Below are positions 1-7,619 of a stretch of DNA of 64,000 nt, in pieces (position 1 is the first letter of the stretch; every line of letters begins with the position of its first letter). Position numbers and translations under genes: made by a program. Source of the stretch: Chitinophagaceae bacterium (GTDB lineage Bacteria; Bacteroidota; Bacteroidia; Chitinophagales; Chitinophagaceae); assembly GCA_020403455.1 (NCBI GenBank), contig JADBXP010000016.1, positions 84,020 to 148,019 on the forward strand, given 5' to 3'. The notes beneath the pieces are model-generated. The model did not search any database, was not told the origin of the DNA, and saw only the letters and a list, made by a program, of their open reading frames with translations.

Positions 1-353
1 GCTAAACCCATGACCAATTTTTCCGGTATATGACTGGCAGTGGTTTCGGTTCTTTGAGGGCGAGAATGATCGTATAGACTTATTTTCCCTTTGCTTACAG
101 GTCGAACACTGATGTATCTGCCATTTCCACGTAATTGTTTGGATAAATAGGTGATGTTGAATATTGTGAATGAATCAATTTGATTCATGTAATAAGTCTT
201 TTCACCTACGACGAGTCGCTCTTTCCCAAAAATCGGGTTGCGATAGCGGATTTTTTCTACCGATATCGTTTCTCCATTTTTAAGGTACAATATTTGATTT
301 TGAGAAAAGGTTAAAATGGGGACAAGTAAGCAAGTAACAAAGATTTTTTTCAT
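1..353 (-). CDS. Small secreted protein of unknown function, partial (second copy)
   Basis: The reading frame starts with ATG at 353 and stays open to the window edge, so about 117 N-terminal residues are visible and the C-terminus is missing. It is absent from the ORF track because it is cut. The start MKKIFVTCLLVPILTFSQ looks like a cleavable signal peptide. The protein is clearly paralogous to the 616-1284 gene: both have a signal peptide, then LYLKNGE, RYRNPIFGKERL, a YYM-Q-DSF segment, TYLSKQ or SYLSKQ, GRYISVRP and YDH-RP. I do not recognise a named family. The two copies lie in tandem on the same strand and share an upstream sequence, which indicates a duplication. Function is unknown; an envelope or periplasmic location is inferred from the signal peptide. 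Confidence 0.75.
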   Translation of the reverse strand, partial: MKKIFVTCLLVPILTFSQNQILYLKNGETISVEKIRYRNPIFGKERLVVGEKTYYMNQIDSFTIFNITYLSKQLRGNGRYISVRPVSKGKISLYDHSRPQRTETTASHIPEKLVMGL

Positions 354-373
354 ACCCCGTTTTTTGAAAAAAC

Positions 374-389
374 AGCAAACCCTGTGCCA
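374..389 (-). promoter_or_regulatory. Sigma-54-like -24/-12 promoter motif
   Basis: Read on the minus strand the sequence is TGGCACAGGGTTTGCT. This fits the RpoN consensus TGGCAC-N5-TTGC(A/T), with ten bases between the GG and GC doublets. It ends 20 bases upstream of the ATG at 353, which would leave a leader of about 10 bases. The same spacing and a related sequence occur before the paralogue at 1284. No RpoN-dependent activator gene is in the window, so function is inferred from the motif alone. Confidence 0.5.
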
Positions 390-465
390 GTTTATCTGAC
401 TTTGAACTGCATAAAATGAAAAACAGATCAATTTGATTTACTTGGGTGAAATATAGTTCTCCCAA

Positions 466-545
466 TTAAATAAATTCAGTGGTGGACTCCCGGTAGTCAA
501 GGGGGAAAGTGCTCAAGTATTCCCGATTGGACGGAAAGATTCCTG
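466..545 (-). pseudogene. 3' remnant of a second carboxypeptidase-regulatory-domain gene
   Basis: Between the two small secreted paralogues, the minus strand has a short open segment ending in TAA that reads REYLSTFPLDYR near its end. The intact gene at 1403-2701 ends with WERISTLLPLDYK a few residues before its own stop. The DNA also aligns across AGCAC and CCCCTTGA. No longer homologous frame is visible upstream, so this looks like the tail of a deleted gene copy. Its position, directly before a second copy of the small gene, mirrors the intact order, which supports module duplication followed by loss. The similarity covers only about 20 codons and should be tested by alignment. Confidence 0.5.
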
Positions 546-615
546 ATAGTTCAGGAATCAATATTTACAGACAATTGCGCGCGATAAAAAGTTGTCTTGT
601 GTATGCGGTGTTGGA

Positions 616-1284
616 CTACTGGTTGTATTTTTTAATAGCATCGTACAGACCTGAAAGGTATCTATCTGAAGTAGATAAATCATAGATGCTTGAAGCAAGA
701 GATACAGATAATCCACCATAAAATAATCCATTCGCCAGTTTTGATTCAGCGGGATTTGCTATGATGCCGGCTGTCATGAGGCCAAGAGCAACTGTATTCG
801 ATAAAATACTAATTGTATGAATTTTTCTCGCTTCACGGAAGGAGGCCAGCGCCTGGTCATTTTCTTTCATAAGACGAACGAATCTTCCATGTCGGTACCA
901 GTTGAGAGGGAGATCTTTATGTTCAATCATAGGTACACCCATGACCAACTGCTGGGGCATTAGACCTGCGATGGTTTCAGTTCTTGGGGGGCGGGCATGA
1001 TCGTACAGATTTATTTTTCCCTGTATCAGTGGTCGTACGCTGATATATCGGCCCTTTCCTCTTATTTGTTTGGACAGATAGGAAATTTTAAAAATCCTAA
1101 ATGAATCGAGCTGATCCATGTAGTATTTCTTTTCACCCAGTATTAATCGCTCTTTTCCAAAGATTGGATTCCGGTAGCGAATGGTTTGCGCCTCAATTTT
1201 TTCGCCATTTTTGAGGTACAGAACATGGTTTTGCGCTACAGCAAAAGCGGGCAAAAGTAATAAGGCAAAAAGTACTGGCTTCAT
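616..1284 (-). CDS. Small secreted protein of unknown function (first copy)
   Basis: This 222-residue protein begins with a signal peptide (MKPVLFALLLLPAFAVAQ) followed by a soluble domain with LYLKNGEKI, a YYMDQLDSF segment and GRYISVRP. A hydrophobic stretch near residues 160-200 contains small residues (GLMTAGIIAN, GLFYGGLSVSL) and may be one or two membrane segments or a glycine-rich hairpin. The N-terminal half matches the truncated gene at 1-353. No family is recognised. It lies about 120 bases downstream of the carboxypeptidase-regulatory-domain gene on the same strand and has its own sigma-54-like motif, so it could be transcribed separately. An envelope role is inferred only from the export signal. 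Confidence 0.75.
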   Translation of the reverse strand: MKPVLFALLLLPAFAVAQNHVLYLKNGEKIEAQTIRYRNPIFGKERLILGEKKYYMDQLDSFRIFKISYLSKQIRGKGRYISVRPLIQGKINLYDHARPPRTETIAGLMPQQLVMGVPMIEHKDLPLNWYRHGRFVRLMKENDQALASFREARKIHTISILSNTVALGLMTAGIIANPAESKLANGLFYGGLSVSLASSIYDLSTSDRYLSGLYDAIKKYNQ

Positions 1285-1304
1285 GACTCGATTTTATTAA
1301 AATG

Positions 1305-1320
1305 GACAAACAATGTGCCA
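1305..1320 (-). promoter_or_regulatory. Degenerate sigma-54-like motif, paralogous to the site at 374-389
   Basis: On the minus strand the sequence is TGGCACATTGTTTGTC. The -24 half (TGGCAC) is perfect, but the -12 half reads TTGTC instead of TTGC(A/T). It ends 20 bases upstream of the ATG, exactly the spacing seen for the other copy. The conserved position supports shared ancestry of the regulatory region; the changed -12 base suggests weaker or lost RpoN recognition. Confidence 0.35.
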
Positions 1321-1402
1321 AATATTAATTTTAGTCACGGCACAGTGATAAAATAAATTTATCGGAAGAATAAAATGTCACAAGCGAATAGGTCAAACTT
1401 TA

Positions 1403-2701
1403 CTATTGAGTTGGGGGCTTGTAATCAAGGGGAAGCAATGTGCTGATTCGTTCCCAAAATGCCCAGTAACCATAGCTGATGAGGCGGGTCGCGTCAAAGA
1501 AAGAACCATTGGAAAGGACAAGGATTCCGTCATCAGATGTCAATTTAATTCTGGAAATCATATCCATCTTATTGGCGAAAATTATTGAATTCTCGTCTAC
1601 CCTATCATAGCCGGAGAAAGTTGAAGCAGGAAAGAAATTAGTTCCGGAGAGTGCATTTGCAACTTCGATGGGCATTTTTTTCTTAAGAAACTTGACTTGT
1701 AATAAATTCTTGAAAAACATACCAACCGAAAAACTATCGATACCAAAGGCGATTGAATCGCCGGTAAGAATTTGAGGTTGGATGATATACGAATTATCGG
1801 GCATACGCATGACCTGCTGATAATGGCTCATAGAATCCCCGGAAATAGAAAAACGAAAGGTATCTCGTATGGTGGGTTCCGGAAGTTCTTTATTGTTGTT
1901 GGACTTAAACCTGCTTGATAAAACGTTTTTGACCCTTATTTTTTCTTCATTCGTTACCTCTATAAGCGATCTTACTTCGAACCCGTTTTCCAGCAATTGA
2001 TTGCGGTATAAGGAACGAAAAAAGTGCATCATGGAGCCTTGATAGGCTTCTTTTCGGTTGTTTGTCCATCTTCTCTCCTGGGACTTGCTCCTTGGTGTCA
2101 TCTTTTTAAAAAGTGGAAACCCTTTGAAGAGGAGTAGCTTTGTACGAAAATTAAATTCAAAGAGTTCTAATTCATAGTACAATTCGTATCCCAGAGCCTT
2201 ATTGATGATGACAAGAGGTTCGTTGGAAAATGCACTCAGCGTATTTGCTTGTTTATCCAGAATGAACTTAACCGCATCCGGGTTTTCGATTTGAACATCA
2301 ACAGAAAATGGTGTTGTTCCAATGAATTGTTCTGTAAATATTCTACCCCATTTATTCCATCCATCTTTCTCATAATTCTTAACGACCACTTCGTTCAATT
2401 CTTTTATGTAAGGTTCTAATTGAATGATAAGGTTCTGCGGCAGCGATGAGGAAATGATTTCAATACGACCTGTCTTATAACCGGTACAGGAAATGATTAA
2501 TTCATATCTGCCTGAAGGTATATTGGGAAAGAAAAAGCTACCGTCATCGCGGGTGGTAGTACTTACCATGGTATTGCTCAGGAATAATGTCGCGTTGGGT
2601 ACCGGCTTTAATCCTTCACGATCCAGCACCTTACCCTGCAGAGTTTGTGCATGAAGAGTGAACGCCAAAAATGAAAGCAACAAAAAAAGAATAATTCTCA
2701 T
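1403..2701 (-). CDS. Carboxypeptidase-like regulatory domain protein
   Basis: The ORF track starts at 2800, but the signal peptide MRIILFLLLSFLAFTLHAQ begins at the ATG ending at 2701, so that start is chosen (another ATG lies one codon upstream). After the signal comes a CarboxypepD_reg-like beta-sandwich of about 85 residues (LQGKVLDREGLKPVPNATL, then TTTRDDGSF and GRYELIISCTGY). This fold is also found at the N-terminus of SusC-type receptors. The rest, about 330 residues, contains the FIGTTPF and LGYELYYELELFEF segments seen in many Bacteroidota regulatory-domain proteins of unknown function. There is no barrel, so it is not a receptor. It is probably periplasmic or at the outer membrane. 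A fragment of a related gene lies at 466-545. Confidence 0.8.
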   Translation of the reverse strand: MRIILFLLLSFLAFTLHAQTLQGKVLDREGLKPVPNATLFLSNTMVSTTTRDDGSFFFPNIPSGRYELIISCTGYKTGRIEIISSSLPQNLIIQLEPYIKELNEVVVKNYEKDGWNKWGRIFTEQFIGTTPFSVDVQIENPDAVKFILDKQANTLSAFSNEPLVIINKALGYELYYELELFEFNFRTKLLLFKGFPLFKKMTPRSKSQERRWTNNRKEAYQGSMMHFFRSLYRNQLLENGFEVRSLIEVTNEEKIRVKNVLSSRFKSNNNKELPEPTIRDTFRFSISGDSMSHYQQVMRMPDNSYIIQPQILTGDSIAFGIDSFSVGMFFKNLLQVKFLKKKMPIEVANALSGTNFFPASTFSGYDRVDENSIIFANKMDMISRIKLTSDDGILVLSNGSFFDATRLISYGYWAFWERISTLLPLDYKPPTQ

Positions 2702-2873
2702 CATAATTCCAGCGCAACAAAAATCATACAAAAAACCATTTCGCGAACCCCCAATACAAAAGGGTAACCGATGGCATATTGCTAAAGACTTCACAATCAA
2801 AAAGTTAAATGCATATTTCCCTGCTTGCTTTTTATTGCGTGGGAAAAAACATACGATTTAAATTTTTATTACT

Positions 2874-2893
2874 TATATTCAATTTTGAATATA
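2874..2893. promoter_or_regulatory. AT-rich palindrome upstream of the first SUMF1-like gene
   Basis: The sequence TATATTCAATTTTGAATATA has two perfect 9-base arms around a TT centre and lies 26 bases before the ATG at 2920. It could be an operator, but the region is very AT-rich and chance symmetry is possible. No equivalent palindrome was seen before the second SUMF1-like gene. Confidence 0.25.
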
Positions 2894-2919
2894 ATATATT
2901 TATTCTATTATCCAATCTT

Positions 2920-4461
2920 ATGACTATGCTTTCACCAATAAAAAGCAGTTTATTTGCCTGTTTTTTTATACTTCTACCGGTAATGTTATTGGCCAATGAC
3001 ATCAAAGTTGAAAATGTAACTTTGACCGGTAGGAATCGGACAGCGGATCATGTACAGGTGCAATTCAACTTAAGCTGGCAAAACTCTTTCAAGCTAGCAT
3101 CAGGAGCTTCGAACCGGGATGCTGCCTGGGTTTTTGTGAAATACAAAATCGGCACCAACGGTGCCTGGAAGCATGCAACACTAAGTACTTCAGGGCATGT
3201 CATTCCAACAGATGGTGCCGCAGACCCCAACGATGGTTCGGGTATTTTCATCTACCGCAGCAATACAGGTAGCGGTGCATTAACTTTAAACGGTGTGCAG
3301 TTAAGATGGAATTATGGTGCAGATCTTGTGCCAGATGAATCAATAATTTTTGTCAGGGTTTTTGCAATTGAAATGGTACATGTGCCTACGGGTAATTTTC
3401 AGGCAGGAAGTGGCGGAGCTAATACAGGAGAATTCAGGCAGGCCAATCTCACTACGACGGGCAACGCAGCATCCTTCACGATAACCAGCACATCTCCTAC
3501 CCTACAGGGCAATAACAGTGGATCCTCATCTTTGAATATTTCCACCCGTGCCGGTTCAGGGAATGACCAATTGACGGGAACAACAACTGCCACTCTTGCC
3601 AGCGGATATCCTACCGGATATGCAGCTTTCTATTGCATGAAATATGAGATCAGTCAGGGGCAGTACCGTGATTTTCTAAATACACTGACTTATGCGCAAC
3701 AAGTTACTAGAACTACCAGTGTTCCAACCAGCGCTGCTGGAACAGGCGCTTTGGCAACGGCTGGGACTAACAGGAATTATATTGAAATAAAAACCTCGGG
3801 TGTTTCCAATACAACCCCTGCAGTGTATGGCTGTGATGCAGATGGCGACAATGTTTTCGATGAGACCAATGATGGTGAATGGGTTGCCAGTAATTTTTTG
3901 AAATGGGAAGATATTACAGCATTTCTGGACTGGGCAGCGTTAAGACCGATGACAGAATTGGAGTTCGAGAAGGCATGTCGTGGTACAGTTGCTCCGGTCG
4001 TTGATGAATTCAGTTGGGGAAGCACGTCTTTTACCAATGTCACTGCGATTACGAATGGGCAGCAAGAAAACGAGGTTTCAGGAACCACCAATGCAAATCT
4101 TACCAATAACAATGGCTATAATACAGGTCCGGTAAGAACAGGTATGTTTGCAACCGGTGCTAGCACCAGAATTTCATCAGGCAGCAGTTATTATGGTATA
4201 ATGGACTTAAGCGGTAATCTGTGGGAACAGGTGATCAGCATTGCCAATTCAGCCTGTCGATCTTTCAATGGTAATGTTGGAAACGGAACCATAGATACCA
4301 ATGGTAATGCCGACACCGGTTGGCCGGGACAAGCCAACATTGGTTGCAGGGGTGGAAGTTGGGCAAGTAGTAATGACAGCGCCAGGGTCTCAGACCGAAG
4401 CAATATTACAGGAGGAGTCAGTTCACGCAACAACGATTACGGGGGAAGAGGGGTCCGCTAA
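2920..4461 (+). CDS. Secreted SUMF1/FGE-fold protein, catalytic cysteines absent (copy 1)
   Basis: Translation probably starts at the ATG at 2920 (or 2926), which gives a signal peptide ending near LLAND. Residues of about 25-150 form a beta-rich domain (VENVTLTGRNRTADHVQVQF, AAWVFVKYKIG) that I cannot name. From FAIEMVHVPTGNFQAGSGG onward the protein follows the SUMF1/formylglycine-generating-enzyme fold: YEISQGQYRDFL, LRPMTELEFEKACRG, MDLSGNLWEQV, GCRGGSW, and a C-terminal GGRGVR. Catalytic FGEs carry two cysteines after the GGS motif; here that segment reads ASSNDSARVS with none, so sulfatase-activating oxidase activity is unlikely. A DADGDNVFDETND stretch resembles a calcium-binding loop. 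It is followed by a close paralogue at 4703. A ligand-binding or structural role outside the cytoplasm is inferred. Confidence 0.8.
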   Translation: MTMLSPIKSSLFACFFILLPVMLLANDIKVENVTLTGRNRTADHVQVQFNLSWQNSFKLASGASNRDAAWVFVKYKIGTNGAWKHATLSTSGHVIPTDGAADPNDGSGIFIYRSNTGSGALTLNGVQLRWNYGADLVPDESIIFVRVFAIEMVHVPTGNFQAGSGGANTGEFRQANLTTTGNAASFTITSTSPTLQGNNSGSSSLNISTRAGSGNDQLTGTTTATLASGYPTGYAAFYCMKYEISQGQYRDFLNTLTYAQQVTRTTSVPTSAAGTGALATAGTNRNYIEIKTSGVSNTTPAVYGCDADGDNVFDETNDGEWVASNFLKWEDITAFLDWAALRPMTELEFEKACRGTVAPVVDEFSWGSTSFTNVTAITNGQQENEVSGTTNANLTNNNGYNTGPVRTGMFATGASTRISSGSSYYGIMDLSGNLWEQVISIANSACRSFNGNVGNGTIDTNGNADTGWPGQANIGCRGGSWASSNDSARVSDRSNITGGVSSRNNDYGGRGVR

Positions 4462-4702
4462 ATTCTACATGCTGCCTTTCATCAATGAATTCTATTTTCC
4501 TTTCTATGACTTGACGCAACAAGCATTATGTTTTTAATATATTTTTCTTTATTACCAATTGTTAATCAATCTATTATAATAAGATTGGATATATCCTTCT
4601 TTTGCTGAGAATCTCCTAACTTCATCAGTTAAAACGGACAATTCAGGTATTTTTTTGATCCATGCTAGTAAACTGAATTGACCTGTTTAAACTGATAATT
4701 CT

Positions 4703-6235
4703 ATGAAAAGAACTGCGTTGATCGCCTTCCTGCTATTCATGCAAGTATCCAACCTTGTAGCCAATGAGATTGCAGTGACCAATGTTTCATTGGTCAACAG
4801 GAACAAAAGCCTTGATTATGTTTTTGTCAACTTTGATTTAAGCTGGAATAATTCCTTTAGAACTTCCAGCGGAGCAGCCAACTGGGATGCTGCTTGGGTT
4901 TTTGTAAAATACAAAATTGGCGAAACGGGTGAATGGAAACATGCTACGTTGAACAATGGCGGACACACTATACCTACCGGTACTGCGACTACACAAACGG
5001 ATGGCACCGGAATATTTTTGTACCGAAACAGTGATGGAACAGGCACATTTACAAAGACAGGTATTCAGTTAAGGTGGAATTATGGCACTGATGGTGTTGC
5101 AGATGACTCGAAAATATTCGTCAAGGTTTTCGCCATTGAAATGGTCTACATCCCATCCGGGGACTTTCAATTGGGAAGTGGCAGTCAAACTGAATCAGGA
5201 TTCAGGGTTGCCAACGATGTTAGTTCCTCCGGAACTGCCAACACATTTACCGTTACCTCCACCTCCCCCACTCTGCAGGGCAACAATGTCAATTCATCAG
5301 GAACAAATCTGAGTACGCAGGATGGATTAAGTCTAGATCTTGGAACAACAACCAACACAGCAACTTTAGCCAGTGATTTTCCCACCGGCCACGGAGCATT
5401 TTATAGCATGAAGTATGAAATCAGCCAGGGACAATACCGCGATTTCCTCAACACGCTCACCTATAGCCAGCAGGTTAATCGAACTGCTTTTGCACCCAAT
5501 AGTGCTGTAGGTACCGGTGCATTGATCAGCAGTGGAAATAATAGAAACGGAATTGAAATTTCTACTTCAGGGACCTACTTTTCCGCACCTGCAGTTTACG
5601 GTTGTGATTTAAATAACAACGGTGTGTATGATGAAACGGATGATGGTGAATGGATTGTCTGTAACTATTTATCCTGGGCAGATTTAGCGGCCTATCTGGA
5701 TTGGGCTGCTCTGCGACCAGTAACTGAACTCGAGTTTGAAAAAATCAGCAGGGGTACTGCTGCTCCGGTTGCAGATGAATATTGTTGGGGAAATACAACG
5801 TTAGTCGGACTTGCGGCCATTTCAAATGATCGGCAGGCAGGAGAGGTTTCGAATACAACCAATGCCAATGCAGTGTACAATAATAATTTTACTACAGGTC
5901 CTGTTCGGGTTGGCATTTTTGCAACTGCGAGCAGTGACAGAGTTGCATCCGGAGGAAGTTATTATGGGGTGATGGAAATGAGTGGTAATGTATGGGAGCA
6001 GGTGATCAGAATAGAAAATTCTACGGGCAGGTCATTTACCGGCTCAAAAGGTAACGGACAACTTACGACCGATGGCGATGCTGATGCATCAAGCTGGCCT
6101 GATTATACGGGAGCTTGCAAAAGAGGCGGGAGTTGGCAATCGGCTGCTAGTAATATCCAACTATCTTCCAGAAATGGTGCTACCCTGAATGGATCTTCCA
6201 GGGATTCTGAAACCGGGGGAAGGGGTGCGCGATAG
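4703..6235 (+). CDS. Secreted SUMF1/FGE-fold protein, catalytic cysteines absent (copy 2)
   Basis: This 510-residue protein is colinear with the preceding one: signal peptide (MKRTALIAFLLFMQVSNLVA), the same unnamed N-terminal beta domain (AAWVFVKYKIG), then the SUMF1 fold with FAIEMVYIPSGDFQLGSGS, YEISQGQYRDFL, LRPVTELEFEKISRG, GVMEMSGNVWEQV and a terminal GGRGAR. The segment after RGGSW reads QSAASNIQLSSRN, again without the active-site cysteine pair. The loop DLNNNGVYDETDD parallels the calcium-loop-like segment of copy 1. A 241-base gap separates the two genes, so independent promoters are possible. Divergence is spread along the whole length, which suggests an old duplication with both copies maintained. 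Substrate and partner are unknown. Confidence 0.8.
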   Translation: MKRTALIAFLLFMQVSNLVANEIAVTNVSLVNRNKSLDYVFVNFDLSWNNSFRTSSGAANWDAAWVFVKYKIGETGEWKHATLNNGGHTIPTGTATTQTDGTGIFLYRNSDGTGTFTKTGIQLRWNYGTDGVADDSKIFVKVFAIEMVYIPSGDFQLGSGSQTESGFRVANDVSSSGTANTFTVTSTSPTLQGNNVNSSGTNLSTQDGLSLDLGTTTNTATLASDFPTGHGAFYSMKYEISQGQYRDFLNTLTYSQQVNRTAFAPNSAVGTGALISSGNNRNGIEISTSGTYFSAPAVYGCDLNNNGVYDETDDGEWIVCNYLSWADLAAYLDWAALRPVTELEFEKISRGTAAPVADEYCWGNTTLVGLAAISNDRQAGEVSNTTNANAVYNNNFTTGPVRVGIFATASSDRVASGGSYYGVMEMSGNVWEQVIRIENSTGRSFTGSKGNGQLTTDGDADASSWPDYTGACKRGGSWQSAASNIQLSSRNGATLNGSSRDSETGGRGAR

Positions 6236-6375
6236 ATTCACCCCTCAATTGTAAATATTGCCGATTCTTACAAGGGATTAAAGTTTTCTTTTCTGTTCAG
6301 TAATTGATTGATTTTGTAGCTATCTCTTTATTATCCCAATAAGTTGCTGATTATTTGATTACCAGCCGATTTTAT

Positions 6376-6406
6376 TTTGTAATTCGGCCGTCAAGCTATT
6401 ATTTTG
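6376..6406 (+). promoter_or_regulatory. Probable promoter of tRNA-Ser
   Basis: TTTG at 6376-6379 and TTATTTTG at 6399-6406 are separated by 19 bases. This fits the Bacteroidota housekeeping pattern (TTTG, about 19 bases, TAnnTTTG) with one mismatch in the -7 element. The predicted start lies right at the mature tRNA 5' end at 6412. Confidence 0.5.
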
Positions 6407-6411
6407 CACCC

Positions 6412-6499
<88 letters not shown>

Positions 6500-6512
6500 A
6501 ATGTTTAAAGTG

Positions 6513-6540
6513 CCTCTACGAACGTAGAGGTACTTTTTTT
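6513..6540 (+). terminator. Intrinsic terminator of tRNA-Ser
   Basis: CCTCTACG-AA-CGTAGAGG forms a perfect 8-bp stem, followed by TAC and a run of seven T. It lies 13 bases after the CCA end and is the expected end of the tRNA transcript. Confidence 0.8.
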
Positions 6541-6543
6541 GTG

Positions 6544-7124
6544 TTTCATGCGATTCAAGCTTGCTTGAATGAGCAATGAAAACAAAAAAATGGCAGCGCA
6601 GCTGCAACACTTTAAACATTTGAGATCTCCGCCTTTGGCGGAAGGTCCGAGCGAAGCGAGGACAATCCCCTCATCAATCGCATGATGAAGCGACTCAAAA
6701 AGCAGCAATCAAATAAAACACTTTAAACATTTGAGATCTCCGCCTTTGGCGGAAGGTCCGAGCGAAGCGAGGACAATCCCCCCATCAGTCGCATTTTGAA
6801 GCGACTCAAAAAGCAACAGTCAAACAAAACACTTTAAACATTTGAGTACTCCGCCTTTGGCGGAAGGTCCGAGCGAAGCGAGGACAATCCCGGCTATAAT
6901 CTCTTGTTGGAATACTTTCCTTTGCAGCAATACAAAAATGGCAGCGCAGCAGCAACACTTTAAACATTTGAGCACTCCGCCTTTGGCGGAAGGTCCGAGC
7001 GAAGCGAGGACAATCCCCTCATCAATCGCTTGATTAAGCGACTCAAAAGCAGCAATCAAACAAAACACTTTAAACATTTGAGCTCCGCCTTTGGCGGAAG
7101 GTCCGAGCGAAACGAGGAGAATCC
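6544..7124. repeat. REP-like array of five imperfect tandem units
   Basis: Five cores of about 62 bases begin at 6608, 6719, 6830, 6956 and 7066, so the spacing is 110-126 bases. Each core carries CACTTTAAACATTTGAG, the hairpin CCGCCTTTGGCGG, and GTCCGAGCGAAGCGAGGAC. The fifth core is degenerate. Spacers share motifs such as GAAGCGACTCAAAAAGCA and CAGCGCAGC. The left flank has an ATTCAAGC-TT-GCTTGAAT hairpin. Short ORFs in the track here (GIVLASLGPSAKGG and similar) are repeat-encoded and not genes. A related single unit lies at 12920-12999. Confidence 0.85.
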
Positions 7125-7619
7125 ATGATTACAACTACCTATTGACAGCAGTTCTCTTGATTTGCTGATTGATCTAATTTTATTTGTCAACTTCTTTGAA
7201 ATAATCAGGAAGATTCGATTCAACTTAATTTTTCAGAATTGATTGCCTCCAAAAAATGCATACCAATTATTTTATTTGCGAATAAGTATTCCGTTTTGTT
7301 TAACCTTCACGTATCTATCGTAAACAAAATAGCCAAGAAACATATTTAATTTAATTGAATGTTTAATAAGATTACTTTGAACGATAAAATTTAATTTTCA
7401 AACTAATTTTACCTTACATATATATTTATATAATATATTTTGGAGGAATGATTAAAATTTGATTATTTAGTTATATGATATGATATACATTCAATAATAC
7501 ATATTATAATATATAATTTTATTTTATTTATTTCTTTGATTAAAGATTTAAATAGGTTAACAAATCGTTATTGCCCACTTTATTTAAATAAATTCGCCTC
7601 AACCCAAAATTTACTGCAA
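7125..7619. other. AT-rich intergenic region before the susC operon
   Basis: These 495 bases contain no credible gene. The stretch from about 7370 to 7530 is extremely AT-rich. A weak -7 candidate, TAAATTCG at 7589-7596, precedes the susC ATG by 23 bases, but no well-spaced -33 element is seen. The region is long enough to hold sites for an anti-sigma/ECF or hybrid two-component regulator, neither of which is encoded nearby. Confidence 0.5.

Noticed and set aside
280-465. 61-codon minus-strand ORF at the left edge
   Set aside because: It overlaps the start and promoter region of the truncated secreted gene in another frame and has no features.
6820-7077. Small ORFs such as the 85-codon ORF with GIVLASLGPSAKGG
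   Set aside because: They are encoded by the repeat units, repeat the same peptide, and have no independent coding evidence.
6608-7124. CRISPR array
   Set aside because: Units of about 62 bases at 110-126-base spacing have related, non-unique spacers, and no cas genes are near.
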